Origin: Castor canadensis
Lineage: Eukaryota; Chordata; Mammalia; Rodentia; Castoridae
Reading direction: 5' to 3'
Assembly (NCBI RefSeq): GCF_047511655.1
Contig: NC_133390.1
Coordinates: 116,788,083-116,852,082 of the forward strand
DNA: 64,000 nucleotides
Positions 32,571-45,126 of this stretch are shown here, piece by piece (position 1 is the stretch's first letter; every line of letters begins with the position of its first letter). Both the position numbers and the translations under genes were made by a program. The notes under the pieces were generated by a model. The model was not told the DNA's origin and ran no database searches. It saw only the letters and a program-made list of their open reading frames with translations.

Positions 32571-32639
32571 TGGACTCTTTTATTCTTTTGAAAGAATAAA
32601 GCTGAGTAAATCTCTATTCAGATCAAGAAATAGCATATT

Positions 32640-33080
32640 TTAGTATCCTAGGAGAAATCCTCTTGCCCTGTCACTAACCTTCCTCTCTAAAAGCAACTCA
32701 CTCAACTTCCAACACTTAGATAAGCTTTGCCTATTTTTGACTTTCATATAAAATAGAATCATGGAATGTGTATCTTTATGTCTGACTTCTTTTGTTGAAT
32801 ATTATGTTCAGCAAACAATCTGATTCACAGTGTTTCTGCATGCAGCAGGTGTTCATGTTCATTTCTGAGCAGTATGTAATTAATAAGTAAAACACAACTT
32901 ACTTATTCATTCTATGGTCATGACATTTGGATTGTTTTCAGTTTTGACTTTTTCATAGATTATACATATTCACATACAGAGCTTTCTATTGTTCCCATTT
33001 CTGTTATGCATATACCTAGGTATGGTATTTTTATGTTGTTATTGGCTGCATTTGTGCAGTTTTCATATTTACTTCCACAA
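32640..33080 (-). mobile_element. Ancient L1 3' fragment
   Basis: 'tatggtcatgacatttggattgttttcagttttgac', 'acagagctttctattgttcccatttctg' and 'atacctaggtatggtattttta' match the order of the reversed 3' region of old mammalian L1 elements. Confidence 0.7.
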
Positions 33081-33099
33081 GGTTTTCCAACGTCTTTTT

Positions 33100-33470
33100 T
33101 TCAATTAAAAAATTTTTGTTAGCATATAATAGTTGTACATGGAGATATGTTGTGATATTTATATATGTGCTTACAATGTATCTTAGTTAGATATACCCCC
33201 TCATCCTCTTCACCCCTCCTCCAGCACTCACAAGTTCAAGTTTCATATATGAATACAATGTACATATGCCATATTCACCCTCATTCACCCTTTTCTTATA
33301 CCCAGTCCCTCTCACTTGTTACCATGCCCAGAAAAGACCTATTTTAACCTTGTGCCTTTCTTTTTTTAAGTGTGGATTACTTCAGGTATGTATATAGCAT
33401 GGTTTAATCAAGTTAATGCCCCCCATTACTCACTGTTTCTTTATCATTATGCTTCCCTAATATTCAATGG
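33100..33470 (-). repeat. Pyrimidine-rich interspersed repeat, class unresolved (copy 2)
   Basis: 'gagatatgttgtgatatttat', 'gtatcttagttagatataccccctcatcc', 'gccatattcaccctc' and 'aaaagacctattttaacc' run parallel to the copy at 31690-32400. Confidence 0.5.
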
Positions 33471-33663
33471 CTTATTGTATAGTAAATTATATTATTATTA
33501 AGTATAAGGAAAATTATAGACTCCACACCAATACTATACAAAGGATTTAAGAGTGAACATTTTAAAAAAGAAAAAAATTCATACCCATTAAAAAAAACCC
33601 ATTGAAACAGCCAGACAAGCAGACTGCTTAACCCAACTTTACAGTGAAAACCCACATTTACAA

Positions 33664-33755
33664 CTGGCAGAGTGGCTCAAGAAGTAGTGCAAATGCCTTG
33701 CAAGCTTAAGGCCCTGAATTCAATTCCCAGATCCAATAAAAAAAAGAAAGAAAGC
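33664..33755 (+). mobile_element. tRNA-type SINE
   Basis: 'ctggcagagtggctcaagaagtagtgcaaatgccttgcaagcttaaggccctgaattcaattcccagatcc' followed by an A-rich (aaag)n tail. Confidence 0.92.
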
Positions 33756-34270
33756 ACACATTCAGAAGATACAGCATATTCCCAAGTTTGAGTACCAGAC
33801 TTAACACTGAAAAGGTGCCCCACAAAGCAACAGTCCCTGGTACTGAGACAGAGACACCTAATCATGCTGGGGCCACATCATGCTTCCTTTTCTCTCTTCC
33901 TACCATGGTAATAATGCCCCCTCTTTCAACACCTTAATAGTCAACAGAGGTACTCTCACATAGAGTCATCCAAAGCTCTGAAAAAAAAAAAGAAACTGTC
34001 CACTTCACAAACACATTCTTCATCAGCCTGCTTACATGACTGTCTCTAATCCTGACTTTTGTAGACCCTATTAACATAAAAAAAATTCATAGTCCAACCT
34101 TAGTGAGCTTTATGCATGCCAAATCAATAATATCCAAACAATGGTCCCCCATCACAATTTTGGAATGGATAGAAAACCAACCACATCTGCATGTACAGAA
34201 CGTCTTACTCCTTATTTTCACTGTATCTTACTAACAGTTGAAATACCTCTCTCCATTCATTCCTACCTGG
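33756..34270. other. Unassigned region
   Basis: No gene or named repeat recognised. Confidence 0.4.
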
Positions 34271-34553
34271 TGTCGGTGTAACTAATGTCCCCCAAAGGCC
34301 AGTCTGTGAGGGATTTTGTTCCATGCTTGGGAGTATTGAAGGTGTTGGAAACTGTAAGAAGTATTAAGTCTTCAGATATTTGGAGAAAGGCTTTGCTCCA
34401 CCACGTGCTCCCCACCTAATGTGTTTCCTGGCTTCATGTATAAAAACCAACAGAGCCATTCAATCATATATGGAGACCTCTATAATTAGGAACCAAAAAA
34501 TAACTTTAAGCCATATAGCTTCACTATAGCATGAAAAGATGACTAATATACTG
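34271..34553 (+). mobile_element. ERVL-MaLR-type solo LTR
   Basis: Starts 'tgtcggtgtaactaatgtcccccaaaggcc', has 'ggtgttggaaactgtaagaag', 'gctttgctccaccacgtgctcccca' and ends 'gaaaagatgactaatata'. Same family as the minus-strand LTR at 8935-9330; no internal region seen. Confidence 0.75.
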
Positions 34554-35074
34554 CTTTCTATTTATAAGTATTTATATTTATAAGTAATTTTCTACACAAT
34601 TTTCATCCTATGAGTTATTCACCAGTCTCAGACATCATCTTCCCTGTTCCCCTGAGCATCTCAAAGCTATCAACTGAAGGTTCTTTTCTCACTTGCTTTT
34701 CTGCTCTTTGGTTAAGAGACCCCAGAATCATCAGCTATAACCACAATACTTTCATTTTCAGGGTGCTTGTAATATGTTCATAATCCATTGCTTATGTGGA
34801 GTTATCATAATCTTCCTTCTCCTATATGTCCCTTTCTACCCATTTCCATATCTATATACCTATTGCTTAGTTCAGAATCAAGGTCTTTCCTAGGAAACAT
34901 TATCCTTCAAATCTAGGAAGACTACACAAATACCAAGCCATTTTGTTCTGGTACAATGTCTTTTTCTTCATAGGTACTGGAAAGGACTAAAAATAGCATC
35001 ATGCAGGTTTTGGACAATTTTCTCTTGCTAATTGCAAAATATCATAGTCTGGGAAAGTTTTAAAGAAAAACATA
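34554..35074. other. Unassigned region
   Basis: No gene or named repeat recognised. Confidence 0.4.
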
Positions 35075-35295
35075 TTTTATTTTTTGGCTTTATTTGGATT
35101 GTGGGCCTGCAGTTTGAACTCAGGACATAGCACTCCTGAAGCAGGCATTCCACTGCTTGAGAAAAAAGTCCAACCATTTTGCTGTGCTTATTTTGGAGAT
35201 GAATTATTTCCTCAGGTTGGTCTTGAGACACAACCCTCCCAATCTCAGCTTGGTAAGCAGTTAGGATAACAGCCCTGCAATGTGGGCACCAGGCA
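35075..35295 (-). mobile_element. Composite tRNA + B1-like SINE
   Basis: 'ggcctgcagtttgaactcaggacatagc...gcattccactgcttgag' (tRNA unit reversed), then 'ctcaggttggtcttgagacacaaccctcccaatctcagcttgg' (7SL unit reversed). Confidence 0.75.
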
Positions 35296-35787
35296 AAATT
35301 AGTACATATTTTTCCATGGTTTCTAAGGTTTAGGATCAAGGAGATGCATCAGGTGAAGAGCTTCCTACTGACAGTTTTTATATATATGTTTGTACAGAGA
35401 AATTTATTTTATGTGCATATTTCATATAAGTATATAATTGGCCTTTTATACATATGTATAATTCATGTTTATATAAATATTTTGTTTTATATGTCCCTCT
35501 GTAAAACTTTCCATTTATGTGTATCTATATTACCAAAATTTACATTAATATCTTTATATGCATATATAACCAACATAGTTTTATATTTTCAAGTGTCTAT
35601 ATATAAAGAAATGTGTATATAACTCTATACAAGGGTGGATTTTAATTGTTATATTATGGTTATTTTTAAAGACATGATTGCTGAGGACTATTTGGGAATA
35701 GGAAAGGGAAAAGCTGGAGGGTGAGAAGAGAGTATAGAGGAGGGCATTTTTGATCAAAGTGAATTATACAGATGTGTGAAAAAGTCA
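35296..35787. other. AT-rich spacer with TATA-rich runs
   Basis: Frequent 'atatat' and 'tatata' strings; the 92-codon frame at 35344-35622 reflects this composition. Confidence 0.5.
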
Positions 35788-35986
35788 TACTGAGTCAGGC
35801 ACCAGTGGCACATCACTGTACTCCAAGGCACCAAAGAGACTGAGATCAGGAGGATCACGTTCCAAGGCCAGCCCAGGACAAAAAAGAAGGACAAGACACT
35901 ATCTCAAATATAGCCCCAGAAAGAAGGGTTGGAGATATCAATGAAGTTATAGAGCAACTGCCTAGCAAGCACAACAGCCCTGAGTT
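35788..35986 (+). mobile_element. Composite SINE truncated at an L1 junction
   Basis: 7SL-like ('gtcaggcaccagtggcacatcactgtactcc', 'ccaaggccagcccagg') plus tRNA unit ('gcaactgcctagcaagcacaacagccctgagttt'). The normal '...aaaccccagtaccgcc' end and A tail are missing: the sequence passes at once into L1 ORF2 at 35987. Confidence 0.85.
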
Positions 35987-37761
35987 TATGGAGATGATCA
36001 AGTGTTTTTGTCTTTGCTTCTGTTAATATGCTGCATTACATTCAATGATTTGCATATGTTGAACATCCCTGCATAATTGGTATGAAGTTGACTTCATCAT
36101 GGTGTATGACATTTTCAATATGATATTGGATTTTGTTTGCCATTATTTTATTGAGGATTTTTGCATCAATGATCATTAAGGAGATTGGCCTGTAGTTCTC
36201 TTTTTTGAATGTACCCTTGTCTGGTTTTATGCTGAATGTAATACTGGCTTCATAAAATGAGTTAAGCAGTGTTACTCCCCTTTTTATTTTGTGGAAAAGT
36301 TTAAGGAGTGTTGGTGTTAGTTCTACTTTAAAGGTCTGGTAGAATTCAGCAGAGTCCATCAGGTCCTGAACTTTTTTTTTTTTTTTGGGAGACGCTTTAA
36401 TGCTGCTTCAATTTCATTGTGTGCTATATAGAAGAGTTTAGGTGATTAATGTCCTCTTGGTTCAGTTTTGGTTGCTCATATATATCTAGAAATTTGTCTA
36501 TTTTTTCTAGATTTTCCAATTTATTTGCGTATAGGTTCTCAAAGTAGTTCCTGATGATTCCTTGGATATCTCTTGGTGCTTGTTGTCAATCTCCCCTTTT
36601 CATTTCTGGTTTTACTATTTTGGGTCTTTTCCCTCTTCACTTTAGTCAGATTTTCCAGGGGCTTGTCAATCATGTTTACTTCTTTCAAAGAACCAGCATT
36701 TTCATTTTGTTGATTTTTTGGTCTGCATTTGATTAATTTTAGCCCTTATTTTTAACTCTTCTTCTGTTTGTTTTGGGTTTAGTTTCTTGTTTTTCTAGGA
36801 GTTTGAGATGTAGCATTAGGTCATTTATTTGAGATATTTCTGTGTTTGTAATAGATGCACTCATGCCTATAAACTTTCTTCTTAGGAATGCCTTTGTTGT
36901 GTCCCACAAGTTCTCATAGATTGTGCTTTCATTTTCATTAAATTCCAGGAACTTATGATTTCCTCTGTTATTTCTTCTATGACTCACAGATCATTGAGCA
37001 ATGCATTGTGCAGCCTCCAATTGTTTGCATATTTTCTGCTTCTGCTTTTGTTGTTGAGTTCTAGTTTCATTGCATTGTAATCAGATAGTATGCAGGGGTT
37101 CATTTCAATTTTCTTATGTTTATTGATACTTGATTTGTGCCCTAAAATATGGTTTATTTTGGAGAAAATTCTATGCGCTGCTGAGAAGAATGTATATTGT
37201 GCTCTTGCAGACAGGAATATTCTGTAGATGTCTGTGAGTCCCATTAGATCTATGGTGTCACTTAGTTCTGGTATTTCTTTATTGACTTTGTGTCTGAATG
37301 ACCTATATTTTGGTGGTAGAAGGGTATTAAAGTCTCCCACTACCACTGTGTTGGGGTCTATATGTGATTTTAAGTCCTTTTGTATGCTTAATGAAGTTGG
37401 GTGCAATGACATTGGGTGCATATAAATTGATAATTGTTATTTCCTCTTGATGTATTGCCCCTTTTATTAGTATGAAGTGACCTCCAATGTCTCTTTTGAA
37501 CAATTTATGTTTGAACTCCATCTTGTCTAATGTAAGTATTGCCACTCCTGCCTGTTTTCAGGGACAAATAGCTGATAAATATTCCAGCCTTTCACCCTAA
37601 GCTAGTGTTTATTTCTGTCAATAAGGTGGGTCTCTTGTAAACAACAGATGGTTGGGTCTTACTTTTTAATCCAATTTGTTAAACAGTGTCTTTCCATAGG
37701 GGAGTTGAGTCCATTAACATTCAGTGTTAATATTGAGAGGTATGTGGTGACTCCTGCCATT
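35987..37761 (-). pseudogene. L1 element B ORF2, partial and broken
   Basis: The opening ATG is at 37761 ('atggcaggagtcaccacat', MAGVTTYLS type). Endonuclease pieces at 36984-37545 keep VVGDFNT, YTFFSAAHR and KINHILGHK, where the family has KIDHILG: the catalytic Asp is Asn. Reverse transcriptase pieces at 36042-36359 keep [18 protein letters not shown] and [16 protein letters not shown]. It stops just before the [10 protein letters not shown] motif. Dead. Confidence 0.88.
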
Positions 37762-37849
37762 TAGTTGTTTTTGTTGTTTAAGGATTTGAATGTGTGCAGT
37801 TGATTCAATACTACTCCTTAAGTACTTGTCTGTTCTTCTCACAAGTTTT

Positions 37850-39000
37850 AATACTCCCCATTCTTTCATGGTTATGTTTGTTTTCAACTTCTGTGTGTAG
37901 GATTACTTTCAGAATCTTATGTAGTGGTGGCTTTGTGATCATATATTATTTTAGTTTCTGTTTCTTGTGGAAGACTTATTCCTCCATCAATTTTGAATGA
38001 TAGTTTTACTGGATAAAGTATACTAGGACTGAAATTATTTTCTTTCAGTGATTGAAATACCTCACTCCATGTCCTTCTTACTTTAAAGATTTCTGTTGAG
38101 AAATCTGCTGTTGTTTTGATGGGTTCACCTTTATATGTTATTTGTTTTTTCTCTCTACTGCTTCCAATATTCTTTTTCTGTTCTCTGTGCTAGTTGTTTT
38201 AATGATAATATGCTGTGGGGAGGTTCTATTTGTTCAAGTCTGTTTAGTGTCTTGGAGACTTCCTGTACCTGAATAAGCAACTCTATTTTGAGATTTGGGA
38301 ATATTCTGCTATTATTTTGTTCAATATATTATGTATTCCTATAATTACATATCCCTTTGGCTTGCACCTCTTCTCATTCTTTGATGCCCATGATTCAGTG
38401 TTTTGGTCTTTTGATGGAGTAGCTGAGTTCTTGTGTATTCCTTTCACAGCTCTTAAGTCTTTTGTCTAAGAGTTCTTCTGTTTTATTCTTTAATATCTAC
38501 TTTGTCTTTGAGCCCTGGGATTCTGTCTTCCACTTGTTCTAATCTGCTGGTGTAGCTTTCCACTGTATTTTTAAAAAATTTATTTAAGGGACTTTTTATT
38601 TTCATGATTTCTGTTTGATTCTTTTTTTCTGAGGTTTTCCCTATCTTTCTTAAACTCCTCTTTCAGATCTTGTGCTGTCTTCTTTATTTCATATATCTCT
38701 TTTTTAGAGACTCCTTTGTTTTAGTTTGGAATTTGTTGACTTCTTCTCTGAGTTCATGTAGTTGTTTCAATGTCTTCTCAAGTTTTTTATTTGTGGTGTC
38801 TTGATATTGTTGTGCTCATCTTGTATGTTCTGTTTAACTGTCTCTTGTAGCTTCAGCATGAGTATCACAATGAGATCATTCATGATTGCCTCTTTGAGAG
38901 GACATCATTGAGCTCATTGGTCATATTTATCATCATTCTTTTTGGGTCAGGAACTGGGTAATCATTTTCTTCATTTCCCACAAAATCCTTTATTGAATTG
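37850..39000 (-). pseudogene. L1 element B ORF1, degenerate
   Basis: The nucleotide order follows element A ORF1: 'tgtagtggtggctttgtgatcatatatt' (C-terminus), 'gatgggttcacctttatatgtta', 'tgctgtggggaggttctatt', then coiled-coil coding sequence around 38400-38900. Frames are broken throughout; limits are approximate. Confidence 0.7.
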
Positions 39001-40627
39001 TTGGCCTTTTTAGGGGTGAAATTTCCTTTCATTCTTCTTCTCCTCATTCTTCTATTTCGTGCTGTGCTCCTATGTTATTGATTGGCTACTTGGGGGTTTT
39101 AAGTGCCTGTTATCTTTCCCTTGACTTAATTACTTTGTTGTGATTGGCCTAGTTGTTAACTAGGTTGATGTGCTGTTTCTGTCCCTGACCTGGAAGTGTA
39201 AATTAGCAATAACAAACTCACAAGTTCAATTCCAGACCAGTTGTTTACATATTATATAAAGAACCTCTCAGTGAAAATATCTACAAACAGTGGAAATGGG
39301 AGGGTATAAGGGATGTTTGGATGCAGTCAGATATATAGAAGAAGTGTGGGGCTATAGGGTTTTCAGGCCTTTGTATGTATTAGGGTGTAGTTCAGCTGTA
39401 GTGAAGTGTGATTGTGTCAGGGATTACAGGAATGTAGTACAGTAGACTAATCAGCATGTGGTAACTGTGGTGGAGGGAAGGACAGTGCATTGAAAGATAG
39501 GGGAAGATGAGGAAGATGAGGCAAAGTCAGGGGAAAGAGTGAATGAAAGGCAGCAAAAAAATAGTTGAGTGGGAAAACAATGGATTGTAGCATAAGAAAA
39601 GTAGAGAAAATGAAGGGAGTAAGAATAGAGATAAGAAAATAGTAACAGTAAAATTTAAAATACTTAATAAGAAGGGGGAAAACTAAGATAAGTAAAACAA
39701 TAATAAGAAGAATAAAAATGAAAAAATGGAATAAAGTAAAACAACAACAACAAAAAGTAAAATCAGATTAGCAAAAAAAAAAAAATCAGATCTGGACTTA
39801 TTCCATTGGCATTAAATCCAGGTATTGGCACTTATTACTGGGATTTCTCAGTGTCCCTATCTCTTCTCAAGTTTGGTAGTCTGTGTTGTGTGAGGAAGGG
39901 TGATGTCCCTCTTTTTGGATGACTTAGTGGGGAGTCAGCTGGAGTTTTATTAGTCCTGCTTTCCTTGGTTTGATGGGCCATCTGGGCAGGCAGGAGCTCT
40001 GAAGTCATCTCACCAGAAGGCTGGTTGTGAGCAGTAATTGATTCCTTCTGCCCACAAGGCAGGATACAATTAGGTCTGTGATTTCTCACTACCAGGTTGT
40101 CAAAGGTGGTAGTATATGTTGCTGTTTTCACCAGATGACAGCTTCCAGCAACTCTGGCTGGTTAGCTCCTCCCCCAACAAGGTGGGAAAATTCAGTTTTC
40201 TACACCACCCACAATCCCAAGACACTAGTTCAGTGATCTGCCATATCCTGGCTCTGAAAGGTTGGCTTCTCATCTCACTCTTGTTCTCCAGGGTTAATTT
40301 AGTATTCACCCCATCCCAAATGTCAGTGGTAAATTGTATTCACTCTCTATGTTGTTCAGTTTTGTTTGAGGGGTGCAATCTGTCCACAACCTGTACTGGA
40401 TTATGATCCTGGCAGGGCGTGTGGTGCACTGTGCTCAGCTGCTGGGTTTGGAGATTTACATATCAACTTTGTAACCAGGCTGGTGGGGAGAAAAGGCAGG
40501 CAGCTTTTCTGAAGGCAGGAGCTCACTGGAACTGAGTTCAGGACAGCAGGGTATATGTAGGTTTTCCACATTAAGGATCCAGTACATCACAGAATTCTGT
40601 TTTGTTTGATTCTATGTCTTCTGCTTT

Positions 40628-40632
<5 letters not shown>

Positions 40633-40658
<26 letters not shown>
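40633..40658 (+). repeat. 26-bp poly(A) run
   Basis: An uninterrupted A run between the 5' end of minus-strand element B and the truncated start of plus-strand element C. It may be the tail of a lost insertion. Confidence 0.9.
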
Positions 40659-40756
40659 CAAAGGAAAAGTCTGTGTCTTTTCCCAAAGCAGACATGCCCT
40701 AGTGGCTGTGCCATGCTGGGATTTCCCTGGCTGTTATATTCAATTAAAAGCAGTTT

Positions 40757-41190
40757 TAACAATAAAATAATAACAGAAAATTTCCAAATCTAGAGAAAGT
40801 TATGTCCATTCAGGTAGAGGAAGCCTCCAGGACACCCAACAGATTGAACAAAATAGAACTACCCAAACACATATTATCATTAAAACAACAAGCTCAGAGA
40901 ATAGAGAAAGAATATTGAAGACTGTAATAGAGAAAAAACAAATGACATACAAAGGTAAACCCATCAAAATGATAGCACATTTCTCAATGGAAACATTAAA
41001 AGCAAGAAGGGCATGGAGTGAGGTATTCCAGGCACTGAATGAAAATAACTTCAACCCAAGGATACTCTACACAACAAAACTGTCATTCAAAATAGATGGA
41101 GCAATAAAAGCCTTCCATGATAAGTAGAAACTAAAATAACATATGACCACCAAGCCACCACTACAAAAGATTCTTCAAGGAATTCTGCAC
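40757..41190 (+). pseudogene. L1 element C ORF1 C-terminal part
   Basis: The frame at 40915-41127 reads KGKPIKMIAHFSMETLKARR and NPRILYTTKLSFKIDGAIKA, the ORF1p C-terminal domain. The coiled coil and most of the RRM are missing because the element is truncated. In-frame stops follow. Confidence 0.88.
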
Positions 41191-41324
41191 ACAGAAAATA
41201 AAAGCAAACAAAGCCATGAAAGGACAGGCAGTACCAAACCATAGGAGAAGAAAAGACAAAGAATCAGAGAGTAGCATTGACTCAGCTGCACACAATCAAA
41301 CCCTCCAACAACAAAAACAACTAA

Positions 41325-44300
41325 ATGACAAGAATCACCACATACATATCAATATTAACACTAAATGTTAACAGACTTAACTCTGCCATCAAAAGACACC
41401 ACTTGGCAAACTGGATTAAAAAGGAAGATTCAACAATCTGTGGAGACCTATCTCATTGACAGAAACAAGAACTGGCTTAGGGTGAAAGGCTGGAAGAAGA
41501 TTTACCAAGCCAATGGCCCCCCAAAAACAGGCAGAAGTGGCAATACTTATTTCAGACAAACTAGACTTCAAACTTACATTGATCAAATAAGATAAAGAAG
41601 CACACTCCATACTAATAAAAGGAGAAATACACCCAAAGCAAATAACAATTATCAACCTATGTGAACCCAATGTCAGTGGATGCAATTTCATCAAAAATAC
41701 TCTGAAGGACCTAAAAGCATATACAGATTCCAAAACAGAAGTACTAGGAGAATGACCTATCACCAACAGATAGGTCATCCAAACAAAAAAAATCAATAAA
41801 GAAATTCTAGAACTAAATCACACCACAGGCCAAATGGACCTAGCTGATGTCTACAAAATATTTCATCCAACTTCTGCACAATATAGATTCTTCTCAGCAA
41901 CCCATGGAACTTTCTCCAAAAGTGATCATATCTCAGGGAAAAAACAAAACTCAGAAAATATAAGAAAACAGAAATAATCCCATGCATTCTATCTGTTCAC
42001 AATGCATTAAAACTAGAACTCAACAACAAAAACAACAGCAGAAAATATGCAAACAATTAGAAGCTGAACAACAGATTACTCAATGATTGCTGGATCACTG
42101 ATGAAATAAAAGAGGAAATTAAAAGTCTCCTGGATGTTAATGAAAATGAAAACATGACCTACCAGGACCTATAAGACACAGCAAAGGCTGTGTTGAGAAG
42201 AAATATTATAGCCAAGAGTGTATATATTAAAAGGACAGAAAGATCTCAAATCAATGACCTAATGCTACATCAAAAACTCCTCCAAAAACAAGAACAAGCA
42301 CAACCCAAAACAAGCAGAAGGGGAGAAATAATAAAAACAAGGGCCAAAATTAATGAACTAGAATCACAAAAACCATACAAAGTATCAATGAAATAAAAAG
42401 CTGGTTCTTTGAAACATAAACAAGATTGACAGACCCCTGGCAAATCTAACTGAATTGAGGAAAGAAAAAACCCAAATCAGTAAAATCAGAAATGCAAAAG
42501 GGAAGGGAAAACAAACACCACAGAAATCCAGGGAATCATCAGAGACTACTTGGAGAACCTATATTCCAATAAATTTGAAAATCTTGAAGAAATAGAAAAT
42601 TTCTAAATACTTATGACCATACAAAATTGAACAAAGAGGATATTAATCACCTGAATAGTTCTATAACACAACATGAAATTCAAGCAGCAATAGAGTTCCC
42701 CCTGAAAAAAAGAAAAGTCCAGGACCTGATGAATTCTCAGCTGAATTCTATCAGACCTCTAAAGAAGAACTAATACAAACTCTCCTTAAACCTTTTCATG
42801 AAATAGAAAGTGAAGGAACATTTCCTAACTCATTCCATGAAGCCAGTATTACACTCTTCCCAAAACTGGAAAAAGACACCTCCAAAAAGGAGAACTATAG
42901 GCCAACCTCCTTAATGAATATCGATGCAAAAATCCTCAATAAAATAATGGCAAACTGAATCCAACAACATATCAGAAATATTATTCACCATGACCAAGTC
43001 AGCTTCATCCCAGGGATGCAGGGGTATTTCAACATATGCAAACCTATACATGTAATACAGCACATTAATAGAAGCAAAAACAAAAACCACTTGATCATCT
43101 CAATAGATGCAGAAAAGGCATTTGATAAGATCCAACATCACATCATGATAAAAGCTCTAAGAAAACTATGAATAGAAGGAATGTTCCTTGTCATTTCAAA
43201 GGCTATAAAAGACAAACCTAGAGCCAACATCATACTTAATGGAGAAAAACTGAAACCATTTCCCCTAAAATCAGGAATGAGACAAGGGTGCCCACTATCC
43301 CCACTCCTATTCAACATAGTTCTGAAATCCCTAGCCAGAACAATTAGGCTAGAAGAAGAAACAAAAGGAATACAAACAGGTAACAAAACTGTCAAAATAT
43401 CTCTATTTGTAGACAACATGATCCTATATCTTAAAGAAACAAAAATCTCTACCCAAAAACTCCTAGACAAGATAAACAGCTCCTGCAAGGTGGAAAGATA
43501 CAAAATCAACTTACAAAAATCATTAACTTTTCTATACGCAAACAATGAACAAATTGAGAGTATATGCAAACAATTCTATTTCCAATAGCCTCAAATAAAT
43601 AACTATGAGTAAACTTAACAAAGGAAGTGAATAAAAAGGAAAATTATATACCCCTGAAGAAAGAGATTGAGGAAAACTACAGAAGGTGGAAAGATGTTCC
43701 ATGGTCATGGATTGGTAGACTCAGCATAGTAAAAATGGCTATACTACCAAAAGCAATCTACATGCTGAATGTTGAATGTGATTCCCTTCAAAATCCCAAT
43801 GACATTCATCACAGAGATTGAAAAATCTATGCTAAAGTTCATTTGTAACACAAGAGACCACAAATAGCCAAGGAAATATTCAGCAAAAAGAGCAAATGCT
43901 AGAGATACTGCAATACCTGACTTCAAACTCTCTTACAAAGCAATATCAATAAAAAGAGCATGGTACTGGCACAAAAACAGATATAAAGACCAGTGGAACA
44001 GAATAGAGGATGTGGATATGAATCCACACAGCTATGCCCACATTATTTTTGACAGTCACCAGAAACATACGGTAGAGAAAAATACAGCCTCTTAAACAAA
44101 TGTTGCTGGGAAAAGTAGTTATCTGCCTGCAAAAAACTGAAAGTAAATCCATGTTTATCACCCTGTACTAGTATCAACTTAAAATGGATCAAAGACCTTT
44201 ATATCAGACCCAAAACGCTGAAGTTAACACAGGAAAGAGTAGGGAATACTCTGGAAGAAATAGGTATAGGAAAGGACTTCCTCAATAGAACCCCAGAAAC

Positions 44301-45126
44301 TCAGCAGCTAAGAGAAAGGATGGACTAATGGGACTACATAAAATTAACAAGCTTCAGCACAACAAAAGAAATGGTCCCTAAACTGAAGAGACCACCCACA
44401 GAGTGGGAGAACATATTTGCCAGCTGTACATCAGACAAAGGACTGATAACTAGAATATAGGGAACTCAAAAAACTAACACCCCCCAAAAAATCAATGAAC
44501 TAATAAAGAAATGGGCAACTGAGCTAAACAGAACTTTTTCAAAAGAAGAAATTCAAATAGACTAAAAACACATGAAAAAATGTTCACCATCTCTGGCCAT
44601 AAAGGAAATACAAGTCAAAACCATATTAAGATTTCACCTCACCCTTGTTAGAATAGCTATCATCTAAAACACCACCAACAACAAATGTTGGTGAGGATGT
44701 GGGGAAAAAGGAACCCTCATACACTGCTGTTGGGAATGCAAGCTAGTGCAACTACCCTGGAAAACAATATGGAGGCTTCTTAAAAAACTAAACCTAGATC
44801 TGCCATATGATCCAGCAGTCCCATTTGTAGGGATCTACCAAAAGGAATGTGACTCAGGTTACTCCAGAGGGACCTGCACATCCATGTTTATTGCATCACT
44901 ATTTACAATAAACAAGTTATGGAAATAGCCAAGATGCCCCACTACTGATGAATGGATCAAGAAAATGTGGTATTTATACACAATGGAATTTGACTCAGCC
45001 ATGAAGAAGAATGAAATCTTATCTTTCGCGTACAAATGGATGGAACTGGAGAACATCATCCTGAGGGAGGTAAGCCAGGCTCAGTAGACCAAAAATCGTA
45101 TGTTCTCCCTCATATGCGGACTTTAG
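41325..45126 (+). pseudogene. L1 element C ORF2, full span but broken
   Basis: From ATG 41325 ('atgacaagaatcaccacata') to the position of the family stop at 45124-45126. Readable parts: 41365-41595 (NWLRVKGWKKIYQANGPP), 42190-42396 ([15 protein letters not shown]) and 43181-43588 ([20 protein letters not shown]). The catalytic motif reads FVDN instead of FADD (Asn codon 43415-43417). The C-terminus is readable at 44746-45126. Many frameshifts and stops, for example TAG in 'gctcagtagacc' near 45084. Confidence 0.92.

Larger units (their letters stand above)
35987..40600 (-). mobile_element. LINE-1 element B, 3' half missing
   Basis: Minus-strand order is 5' UTR (about 40600-39000), ORF1 (about 39000-37850), then ORF2 from 37761 to a break inside the reverse transcriptase at 35987. 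The 3' half of ORF2 and the 3' UTR are absent, the opposite of normal 5' truncation, so a later deletion or rearrangement removed them. More diverged than element A. Confidence 0.88.
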
